Assembly (NCBI GenBank): GCA_973895155.1
Contig: OZ316896.1
Coordinates: forward strand, 23,560,001 to 23,624,000
Length of the DNA: 64,000 nt
Direction of reading: 5' to 3'
Source: Marsupella aquatica
Lineage: Eukaryota; Marchantiophyta
Below, piece after piece: positions 36,301 through 45,208 of the stretch (positions are counted from its first letter, which is position 1; the number at the start of each line of letters is the position of its first letter). The notes below the pieces were generated by a model. That model did not search any database. It saw nothing but the letters and a program-made list of their open reading frames with translations, and was not told the DNA's origin. Made by a program: the position numbers and the translations under genes.

Positions 36301-36334
36301 TAACTGGCCGAGTGATTCCTGTCTAGGCATCACA
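33330..36334 (-). mobile_element. 5' LTR of gypsy copy A (3,005 bp, with a 1.66-kb internal deletion)
   Basis: It runs from TGTGATGC (36334) to GCACCACA (33330), short inverted ends of the TG..CA type. It is nearly identical to the copy B LTR, except that about 1,664 bp present in B (about 47780-49441) are absent, with GC microhomology at the junction (GCCAAGAAAGC/ATGG). The boundary is uncertain by 2 bp because TG is repeated. Confidence 0.85.
33706..36219 (-). pseudogene. LTR-internal ORF in the 5' LTR of copy A, with two nonsense changes and a deletion
   Basis: Three segments (35443-36219, 34480-35418, 33706-34479) are in one frame. They are separated by a TAG where copy B has Trp (DDTWKGW, about 35443) and a TGA where B has CGA (about 34480). 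An alternative start at 36219 adds a basic N-terminus not open in copy B. The coiled-coil third is deleted after AAKKA, and the frame ends in unrelated residues. Domain content is otherwise as in copy B at 45582-48956. Confidence 0.75.
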
Positions 36335-36335
36335 C

Positions 36336-37184
36336 ATGGCCTCTAGGAAACGTACAAAGGTTGACCACCCGCCTCTGTTGGCTGGAATCAAAGCCATTTT
36401 GATTCCTGGCCACTATGGGTTCACCCAAGTGAGTTGGCCAATCGTACAAAAACGATTCTCAGAGTTCCATGGGACTGAAGTCAAGGACATCACTCCACAG
36501 ACTACACATGTTGTTGCGGGGACATGGCTGGATGTGATGAACAAGTGGTCATGGTCCTTCATTGATTCTACCATTACCAACCAAGGTCTAAAAGTAGTTG
36601 AAGTCTCTTGGTTGACCGATTCTGTTAAAAATAGGTGTGTACAGAGTACTGAGCAATATGAGTTGTGGGAGAGTGAGGAGGCCACTACAAAGGCTTTGGC
36701 TAAAAAGGAAGCCTATGAAGCAACGGCAGAGAAACCCAACTTTGCTTCTGTCCAATATGGACCTGTTGTCAACATAGGACACCATCCTATGACTGCAGAT
36801 GCTATATTGAATGAGCATGGCAAGGAGAGAAATACCATTATGAAGGGGTTCAATGTGGTATTTGCAAAAGAGGGAATTGGGGAGACTAAGTGCAGACTAT
36901 ACAAGTCCATAGTTGTTGAGCTAGGTGGGACAGTGGAGGAGAGTCTAACAGAAACCTCCACTCATGTTGTAGGTCTATCATACATGAAAATATGCAGAAA
37001 ATTCTTTAAGACAATAGTGCGTGATTTTGTCATGAACAACAATCTTTGGGTGCTTTCCCCTGATTGGCTTGTGGAATCAACAGCGACAGGGAAGCGACAG
37101 AATGCTTGGAACTTTGATATTTTTGAGGCCTGGCCCTCCAAGCTTCAGCGGAGATGTATGCTTAGCAATGGTGGGAGAGAGTGA
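36336..37184 (+). CDS. Tandem BRCT-domain protein, 282 aa, at the edge of the CACTA island
   Basis: Two BRCT-like repeats are visible. The first spans about residues 14-108: a fold-typical THVVAG in the middle and Trp92 in VEVSWLTDSV. The second spans about 166-262: VVELGGTVEES with the Gly-Gly turn, THVVGLSY, and Trp244 in LSPDWLVES. BRCT pairs bind phosphopeptides or DNA ends in repair proteins. The ATG lies only 2 bp from the gypsy LTR border, so the promoter or an N-terminal part may have been cut off. The frame is intact and intronless, and on the same strand as the downstream TNP2. I read it as a cargo or accessory gene of the CACTA element; a captured host fragment is the alternative. 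No catalytic domain is present. Confidence 0.65.
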   Translation: MASRKRTKVDHPPLLAGIKAILIPGHYGFTQVSWPIVQKRFSEFHGTEVKDITPQTTHVVAGTWLDVMNKWSWSFIDSTITNQGLKVVEVSWLTDSVKNRCVQSTEQYELWESEEATTKALAKKEAYEATAEKPNFASVQYGPVVNIGHHPMTADAILNEHGKERNTIMKGFNVVFAKEGIGETKCRLYKSIVVELGGTVEESLTETSTHVVGLSYMKICRKFFKTIVRDFVMNNNLWVLSPDWLVESTATGKRQNAWNFDIFEAWPSKLQRRCMLSNGGRE

Positions 37185-37324
37185 GGAGTAGGAGTCCCTC
37201 ATATTTTTGTATAAATCACAATTTTGTAATAAATGTGATCCTTGAACTAACTCATCTTGTCATAGTTGGTCATAGTTGAAGTGATTGTTGTTTCCTGCTG
37301 CGTGGGGTGTGACTGTGAATCTAC

Positions 37325-37894
37325 TTGCTGGGCTCTATTTGGCTGAAGACTTTGGTGGGTATGCTGCCTCTTCCAGACCGACAGGCCCTATGTAGGGTCC
37401 TCCTACGGGTTGCATCGTGCATGGCTACTGCTTGGGCTTACATGTGTGGATTGGTAACCAGACAGAGTGTAGCTCCATCCGAGATAATGCCTGCAGACCT
37501 TGGATGTGTTGTGAATGTTGTGGTGAATGAGGATGCACAGTCCGAAGAGGATATTTACTTTTCAGCAGATGAGTTAGACAAACACGATGCTGTAGGTGGT
37601 TCCTTGTTGCCTGATTTGGCAGATGATATAGTTCTTACACATGTCTGGCCGAGGGTTCTTGTGGTGTCTGGCGCACAAGATATCTGCAAATATAGACTAA
37701 TTAGTACCCAGTGGAGGGACTTGGTAGCAACATGTGCACCGTGGAGGGCACTGCTACCACTGCTTGTAGGCACGGATCGAAGACCACCATGGCATGAGCA
37801 GGGTTTAGACCTTGATGACTTAATGTACATGCCTGAGTACCTCAGGGCTGAGTGGCATCGACAACAGGATTGGTATCCGTATTTGATGTGGTAG
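37325..37894 (+). CDS. F-box-like protein, 189 aa, within the CACTA island
   Basis: Residues about 94-145 have an F-box-like pattern: LLPDLADDIVLTHVWPRV, then CKYRLISTQWRDLVATCAPWRALL, matching the L-P-D..L hydrophobic heptads and the R.VS..W..L..... W core. F-box proteins link substrates to SCF ubiquitin ligases. No LRR or kelch repeats follow; the C-terminus is short and acidic/aromatic. The N-terminal 90 residues show no known domain. It lies 140 bp after the BRCT ORF on the same strand and 320 bp before TNP2. The match is by eye and moderate. Confidence 0.45.
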   Translation: MLGSIWLKTLVGMLPLPDRQALCRVLLRVASCMATAWAYMCGLVTRQSVAPSEIMPADLGCVVNVVVNEDAQSEEDIYFSADELDKHDAVGGSLLPDLADDIVLTHVWPRVLVVSGAQDICKYRLISTQWRDLVATCAPWRALLPLLVGTDRRPPWHEQGLDLDDLMYMPEYLRAEWHRQQDWYPYLMW

Positions 37895-38216
37895 TAAGAT
37901 GAGGACATCTCACACCGGTCTCGCACCTGGCACCTATGTCTATGACTATATATGATTGGACTCTGATATGGTCATGGATGTACGTGTAGAGGCAGTACAT
38001 GTGAGGACAGCGAAGGAGTTGACACCCTCAAACATTTAGGAATTTTGTCTCATTCACTTGAGAATAAGTACATGACTCAAGCACCTATATTTTTTGTTTT
38101 TTTGTTTTTTTGGAACGTTATGCTACGTCTTTTGGCAAGTACAATCGGGGGTGAAATCCTTAACAGGGAGTGTATTTTTCACTTGCATAATAAAATGACA
38201 CGGCGCTGAACTGTGC

Positions 38217-41070
38217 GTGTCTATAGTGATGGCTCCAAGGTTGCCTCTTCACAACCCATTTAGGATTAGGCATCATGATTCTAAATTATGGATGCGTGAA
38301 CAAGCCCGGGCCGCCCAAGGTAGGAGTAGGAGGATGAGATGCCCATGCACACAGTGCCAAGGATTCAAGTCGTTGAGTTTGAACACTGTGCACCTTTACC
38401 TGCTGCGGCATGAAAGGCACCCTCGGTGGAGGGTTTGGAATGTACCAGCAGAAGAAGACTCCTCTGATGAAGAGTGGAGAGCTGACTTTGTGGATTATAA
38501 TACAGCTAGGCGTAGAGACTACGTAGAGCAGGACATAGACTGTGCAGAGGATGGTCCTAGGGTACAACATGAGAACATGGATGACCAAGATGGAGATGCA
38601 GAGGCAGTCATTGAGGACGGTGGGATGGATGTCCCAAGAATGGTTCAAGAGATTTTTGAAGACCTTGATGCTTTTTACAACACAGTGGAATCAGAAGAGG
38701 ACAATGAACCGCAGCCATACATTGGACACGGCCCACTTGAACCTGACTTTGACATTGGGGAAGGTGCAACAGAGAGGGAGTGGGTGTTTGGGGGCCCAAA
38801 ACACATCAAAGAAGCTTGCATTCCTATCTACGAGGGGTCAAACTGCTCCAAGCTGGGTTTTATGGTGTTGTTGTTGAACATCTGTGGCAATCACAATGTT
38901 CCCAATATATTTGTGACAGAGTTGTTGACCTTCCTGCGCCGAAATGTGTTACCAGATGGTAATTCAATTCCAAAAAATATATCTGAGGCTAGGAAATTGA
39001 TGTCTAACCTTGGGCTGAACTATGTGTCTATTGATGCATGCCCTGATGGGTGTGTTCTCTTTTGCAAAGAGCATGCAGATAAATTGACATGCCCTCATTG
39101 TGGTAAGCATAGGTACAAGAATGTAGGGAAATGTACACACCCTGCCAAGGTTCTTCGTCATTTTCCTCTCATTCCTAGACTACAACGTCTGTTTAGATGC
39201 CCTGCCATTTCCAAGCTGATGACATGGACTCCTGATAACAAGAGCAGTGATGGCCTGTAGCGTCACATTGGAGATTCCAACCATTGGAAATTTGTTGATG
39301 AGAGGTGGCCACAGTTTGCTGCAGAGAAGCGGAACTTTCGATTTGGTCTATCACTGGATGGAGTAAACCCATTTGGAGACAAAAACAACCGTTATTCATG
39401 TTGGCCGGTTACGCTACTAAATTACAACCTTCCCCCATGGATGACTACAAAGAGGTTTTTTGTCATGATGGTGCTGCTAATCCCTGGACCAGCTTCTGTG
39501 ACTGAGCAATTCATAGATATCATGTTGGCTCCAGCAGTGGAAGAGTGGAAGACTTTGTGGATAGAAGGGGTGTTAACCCATGATGTTCTGAAGGGGCTTC
39601 TTCGACCCAGCCCCTTTAGACTGCATGCAATTTGTTTGCTAGATATAGCAGATTACCCAGGCCATGGCATCATATCTAGCCGAGTGACAAAGGGCTATGT
39701 GGGGTGCACACCATGTGGGAAAAATGTGACATGTGAGTGGTCCCATGCCCTGCACAGTATGAAATTTCAGGGGCATAGAAGGTAGATGCCTGCTGATCAT
39801 CCTTACAGGCACACACGGTCTCAAATTGCACACTTCAACAACAAAACAGAGCTTCGTGGCCCACCACAGAGGGTCACCAGAGAGCAAGTCCTGAGGTGGG
39901 CAGCCAGGAAGGCTGATTGGGACTAGAGAAGTGCCACTGATCGAGAACCTGAGGATCCAGTGGTGAAACACGGTGTGAAAAGACAGACCTTGATGGACTT
40001 GGAGTTGGAGTACTGGAGGGTAATGTACTTAGCCTCCAGCCCCTGTATGATTGCAATTTTAGATTGGAGCAATGGTGGATTGATGTTGGTTACAATCCTC
40101 CTGTTTGGTTAATTAGTGTTTTTGTTGTTGAATTCTTTGCTTTGTGGAGTGCAGGAATTCGAGCCCAGCAAACACAATGTGGACATCATGCACATTGAGA
40201 AAAATATTTGTGAGAGCTTGCTGAAGTTCTTGTCGGGTGAGAAAGATACAGGAGCAGTTCGAGCTGATATGCAACAGAAGGGGATTCACCCTCACCTTTG
40301 GTTGAAGCCCATGCAAGCAATCCCAATGTACTTCTCAAGTTCCAAGCTCCCTATGTGTGCACACAGGAAGAATGGAAGACATTCTTGTATAGATTGAGCT
40401 GTCTGAAAGTGCCCTCTGGCTATGCTGGTGCCTTCAAGAAGCATATTACAAAGAATAAACTTGGCAATATGAAAACACATGACTACCATGTGTTGATGCA
40501 GCACATTCTGCCCCTATGCCTCAGAGGTCTCATGCAGAAACCAGTCCGTAATGTCATTCTTCGACTGTGCAATGTATTTTGCCGTATATGTGTGAAAGTG
40601 TGGGATCCCCAAGGATTGGAGCAGTTGAAGCAGGATGCTGCTTATGTCCTCTGTGACTTGGAGATATACTTCCCCCTGCTTTCTTTGATGTTATGACTCA
40701 TCTCCTAATCCATGTGGTAGAAGAGCTAGGGCAGTATGGGCCAGTCAGTACCAGATGGATGTACCCTATGGAGCGATACATGAAGTTGTTGAAAGGTCAT
40801 GTGAGAACATACTACAGGCCAGAGGCTTCCATGGCATTGGGGTACATTAAGGATGAGACATTGGGGTTCCTAACAGAGTACATGGCTGGGTCTGGTGAAG
40901 CTATGACAAGAGTTTGGAAATCTGGTGAAGATGATGGAGTGAGTGGCGAGGTTGTTGAAGCTAGGTGTGGGACGTGCTGTGCAGCTGCCTGTTGCAATTC
41001 GAGACAAGGCTCATTCATATGTGCTGGCAAACACAGAGCCTATGCAACCACGGTGGAGGTGAGTGATTGA
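38217..41070 (+). pseudogene. CACTA (En/Spm) transposase TNP2 with DUF4218 region, broken
   Basis: The N-terminus has a transposase-associated zinc-binding pattern (MRCPCTQCQGF..HLYLLRH..W). The TNP2 core follows: CPHCGKHRYK, VLRHFPLIPRLQRLF, then GLSLDGVNPFG, YNLPPWM, LLIPGP and GHRR, as in plant CACTA transposases. After an intron (acceptor about 40154) come HNVDIMHIEKN, THDYHVLMQHILP and the DUF4218 region with STRWMYPMERYMK. Lesions: TAG at 39258, 39783 and about 39925, a frameshift near 40300, and a 1-nt loss in a C run near 40675 (cttccccctg). TNP2 carries out cut-and-paste transposition from CACTA terminal repeats. This copy cannot make the enzyme. Confidence 0.88.
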
Positions 41071-41097
41071 ATTGACTTGCATTTGTTGTGATGCTTC

Positions 41098-41775
41098 TTG
41101 TCTGTTCCAAGGGTGATCTTAGGTTGTCATGTGTTGTTTAGACCTAACTATGCCTGTACCTCATATTGCAGGGAATATGATATGCAAAAAGCTGCACACT
41201 CTGGGCAACAGGATCCCTTCCCACAGTTCGAGCAGTGGATTCGGGTGACAATTCGAGAGCATAGTAGACATCACCCAGATATGGAGAAGGATTTGTATCT
41301 TCTATCTGTGCCACCACGATTGTCTATTCTGACCTACAAACGGATGAGAGCTTATGGAAATCATTATCGAGTGAGGGATGAGCAGGGTGACCATTGTGTA
41401 TCATATGATTGTGGTTTGATTTTTATGTTTGAGCAGAGAACCTCTGAAGAATAGAGGGGGTGGATGAAGATGGGTTACGTGGGGGAGTTGACAGACATTT
41501 GGGTGTTGAATTATGGTAACACAAGTGTCCCAATGATATTGATGAAGGGATCATGGGTGAAATCAGAGTGGCAGAGACCAAGGGCCACCATGAAGCGTGA
41601 TCATGATGGGTTCTTGTTGGCCAATTTTAGGTCCAGAGTACCAGAATGGTCTGAGCCTTTTGTTTTCCCTCTGAGCCAAGTTGAACATGCTTTCTTTGCA
41701 GATGTGGATCACATGGCTAGAGGGTGGTATGCCATAGCCAAGCACGGAATAGGCGGATGGATGGAAGTAAAGTAG
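41098..41775 (+). pseudogene. CACTA transposase C-terminal part with DUF4216 domain
   Basis: Frame 41098-41454 carries the stretch before DUF4216 (FEQWIRVTIREH, TYKRMRAYGNHYRV, DCGLIFMFEQ). Frame 41464-41775 carries DUF4216 itself: YVGELTDIWVLNYG, WVKSEWQRPRATMKRD, and EPFVFPLSQVEHAFFADV. The two are in different frames with a TAG between. In intact CACTA elements they follow DUF4218 in one long protein. Confidence 0.75.
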
Positions 41776-42081
41776 AGTTCAGTTTGGATGACCATGCTGC
41801 ATTCGAGCATCCTAGTCACGAGACTATACTTCCAACTCGGGCAGGGACTGACTACATCCCCTTAACATTGAGAGAGACATATGATGAACCTGGGGAGATG
41901 GAATATGATGAGGTTGATGATGTGCAATAGGCAACAACTGGCGATTGGCAAGTATGAGGTTGAGGATGACTACCTGCACAGAGTCACAGAACGGTAATTG
42001 CTACCTGGAATGATGTTTAGGATAGTTGGATATGCATGAAATTGATTGATACTTTGAATTTAGTGTGCTAATTCTCCCTGT

Positions 42082-42826
42082 TTGGTTGTGGGTGTTGTGC
42101 AGAAGCTATGGGGGAAGAGGGTGATGACATGGAGACAGACATGGGGCTTGGAGAGTGGGGTGAAGAGGAAAGATTGGATATGGATGGAGACCCAGTTGCA
42201 GGGGGCTCACAGAAAAATGCACCTGTGCAAGATGCATAGGGCCCTCATCAAGTGCCAGGTAGGTGGGCAGCTAGAGAGAAATCACATAATCCATACCCTA
42301 GAAGGAACCAGAGTTATTGGCAAGGGACGCCTGATGATTATGATGATGACTATGATGGAGCAGAAGATGGATGGGATGAATATGAACACCCAGAGCGTGG
42401 TAGAGACGGGTACAGAGGGCAATGGAAAGGTGAGGAGGATGATTGGACAAGTAAGTGCCTTGTGCTAGTGATTTTGTGATGCTAGTAGAGATTTAGCTCA
42501 ATATGGACTTATCTGACGTGTAGCTAGGGCAAAGAGTTTATCTTACAGGTCCATGAGTGTGGCATGTACCTGTTGGTATGCAGACTCTGATTGGGACAAT
42601 CACAAAAACAACAAAGGCCATCCACGTTCAAATAGGAGGCAATCATTCACAAGCGGGAGAAACGACCCTAATTCATCAAGACAAAGCAATAGGACAGGTG
42701 GTCCAGAACCATCTATGCGCCAAGGGAGAGGTAACTTGGTCATTGCATAATTGCTCTAAAGTCCAGTGTATATTTGGCAGCAGGATTTATGCTTCATACT
42801 TACCTAATGGATCCTGTAAATGTGCA
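42082..42826 (+). other. Probable 5' exons of the TNP1-like gene
   Basis: Overlapping frames give strongly charged, RG/RD- and D/E-rich peptides (for example DYDDDYDGAEDGWDEYEHPE at about 42330) broken by GT..AG-like sites. The position directly before the TNP1-like exon suggests low-complexity N-terminal exons. The exact structure is not resolved. Confidence 0.35.
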
Positions 42827-43621
42827 GGGACTCCAGGGAGGTTTGGACAATGCAATCCAGGCCGTGGGGGGACACCAGGCCGTGGAGGGACACCTAGTAG
42901 CGCTTCAGGGAGTACCAAGGCAGGAGACAGTAACAAATTTGGTAAAGTAGAAGTGAATTCCGATGGTTGGATAACTCCCACATGTGATGGTAAGAACCGT
43001 TGGCATTCTGACCTAAGAGGAGAAGTATTGCGTTGGTTAGATTTGAGCATTACAGAGTTTAGGAGTCAGAACAAAGTTGATTGGGCTGCTATCTGCAAGG
43101 ACATTCTTGAACGGTGGGACTATGTTGGTAATGATGGTAAGGGCCCAGTTGAAGATTGCATATCAGATTATGCAATGAGGATTTTGAAACAAGAGAGGCA
43201 TAGGTTGAAAAGGATGTGGATAGACAATGGTTCTAACAGGAGAATGCCACCACCCCCATCATTGGAATTGGATCAATGGACACGGTTAATCAAAGGGTTC
43301 ATGTCGGAGGCTGGGCAGAGCAAGAGTGAACTGATGTCAAATGCTCGAGGCAAAGTGAAACACCTGTCATAGGCTGGGAGAGGAAGTTATGCTCCAGTGA
43401 AAGAACAATTGGTAAGGCAGTGACATGCCTGGTAGTAAGCCTCAAACTTATCATCTTGCTACCATTATTACATTTTCATTGACAATCAACACTTGGTTTC
43501 ATTCATATGTATGTTGATGTGGACTGCAGAAGAAATTGACAGGTGAAGAACCATCAGCACAAGAAGTGAGAGAGGAGTTCATGAAACAAAGGAGTGAGGT
43601 GACAAGTGTGACTTCCAAATA
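42827..43621 (+). pseudogene. TNP1-like CACTA protein (plant Ptta/En/Spm type), interrupted
   Basis: An exon from an AG acceptor at about 42829 begins with a GTPGR..GRGG linker and then ERHRLKRMWID and LDQWTRLIKGFMSEAGQSKSELMSNARGKVK. This is the pattern of the second protein of plant CACTA elements, which binds subterminal repeats. TAG at 43370 stops it, but the same frame goes on with AGRGSYAPVKEQL, matching the family's (T)GR.S(F/Y)A motif. After a likely intron, KKLTGEEPSAQEVREEFMKQ continues the domain (about 43530-43620). Confidence 0.65.
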
Positions 43622-43758
43622 GGTGATTATGTTGTAATTTTGTATGTTCTGTGACTATTTGGCCTTGAGCATCAGAAAGAATTGTAGTAGGAAGTAAGCA
43701 ACCAGTTCTTGGGGACAGTTATCTAAGATATGTAAGCTATGTTATGACAGGGAACTGT

Positions 43759-45208
43759 TACAACTCTCACAGAGATGTGTGAACGGTTGAAGTCATTAGA
43801 GTGTGGACTCCCTCGAGTGGAAAGTAAATTGGCTGATCGTTTGGATATTGTGGAGGCATCTGTAGCGAACCTTCTTGCATCAGTGGAATCTAATTTCAAG
43901 CTTGTGATTGAAAAATTGGGTGGTTCCCAACCAAACAATGAGGGCAACATTGTACAAAGTGTGCCCTTGTTAACAAAAAAGGGAATTGGCAAATCTGACA
44001 TAGGTATGGAAATGACACCGACCCATTGTTCATTGTGTCCTATGTTCAAATGTTAGAAGTAAGTTTTCATGAATTGAGTGAATGGTTTGAATGCAAGAAG
44101 AGTGGAGGCAGAGAAGGACCCTGTAATCAGTAAGCAGAATGGCAAGAAGGTTGCTGAGACAGGTAACCTGCTATGATCCAGTACATTACATTTGAAAAGT
44201 GCATGGAGTTTTGTGAAGCTTAAGCCGGTTGGAGGTAATCTTTTCTATAAGAACTGGTTGGATCAACTGGGATCTGAAGTGACATCATGATTGATGTATC
44301 AGGTGATTCAAAGAGCAATGAAAAAGATGTGCCCAATGCCTCAGTGACCATAGCCAAGGAGGTATCAGGTAAGCTGATGCTTTAAATTCCTCTCCTACCA
44401 TTGTTGAGAAACAATTCAGTGGTTAATAGATTGAACCTGAATATTGTGGTGTGTTTATTGATCAGCAGAAGCAGACATGGAGGATATGGCAATGGCAAAG
44501 AAGGGGAAGAAGGCTGTTCATAATGGTAAGGAGATAGTGACAACTTTGTGGTTGGTGACATGTACATTTAGCACATGTGATGAGTGATTGACTTATGTTG
44601 GACATGGCACTAAATTGTAGTTGATGCAGAGTTGACAGACTCTCAACCAAGTGGGAGCAGGGTGAAGCGACGTCGAAACTTGGGAGCAACATTGGATGCA
44701 AGTAAGATTGTAGATGCTTCAATTGAAGCAAGTACAATGTTAGCATATACTGAGATGATGTCGCAGGGAAATCCTGCTACACAATCGGAAGTGTCAAATA
44801 TGGATGCAGATTCTTTGAAGAAGAGTGTAGCCAATTCTTGATCACCAGCACAAAACACTCGTGCAAAAGTCATGACTCGCAACCAAGGTATGAATAATGT
44901 CATGTATAAGCCACCCAGGAAAGCAAAAAAAACAGCCAGGGTAAGGTGGAGGTGATAGCCACAGTAGAGCCAGTCCATAATCTTCTATCATGGGAGGATG
45001 ACTCGCAGGTATGTGTGGGTACATGCAATTTGCAACCGGATCATGCTAAATTCCATGGCAAAGTGGTCCCGAATGACCATGTAGTAGTGTTGTTGACTAC
45101 AGTGATTGTATCTGATTGTAATTTGCCATTTCCGAATAGAGATGATGATCCACTTCAGGAAATAATTGCAGATGCAGTAGGATCTCTTGTGCTCTGGCCA
45201 TCAGAGTG
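43759..45208 (+). pseudogene. 3' part of the TNP1-like / ORF1 gene, several exons, cut by the LTR
   Basis: Open segments at 43775-44056 (coiled coil: ERLKSLECGLPRVESKLADR), 44632-44841 and 44946-45208 are separated by intron-like gaps. The last holds DNHVV..NLPFPNR-like sequence and ends in DAVGSLVLWPSECV, a motif common at the C-terminus of plant CACTA ORF1 proteins. Its codons run straight into the gypsy LTR at 45209, showing that the LTR inserted into this exon. Confidence 0.5.

Larger units (their letters stand above)
36335..45208 (+). mobile_element. CACTA (En/Spm) transposon island with two cargo-like genes
   Basis: Genes on the plus strand in order are BRCT protein, F-box-like protein, TNP2+DUF4218+DUF4216 and TNP1-like. 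Both ends are cut by gypsy LTRs; neither terminal CACTA inverted repeat nor a 3-bp target duplication was found inside, so the true ends have been lost or displaced. Confidence 0.75.

Noticed and set aside
36335-45208. Terminal CACTA inverted repeats
   Set aside because: CACTAC occurs by chance (for example in the BRCT ORF) but no matching pair near the island ends could be found.
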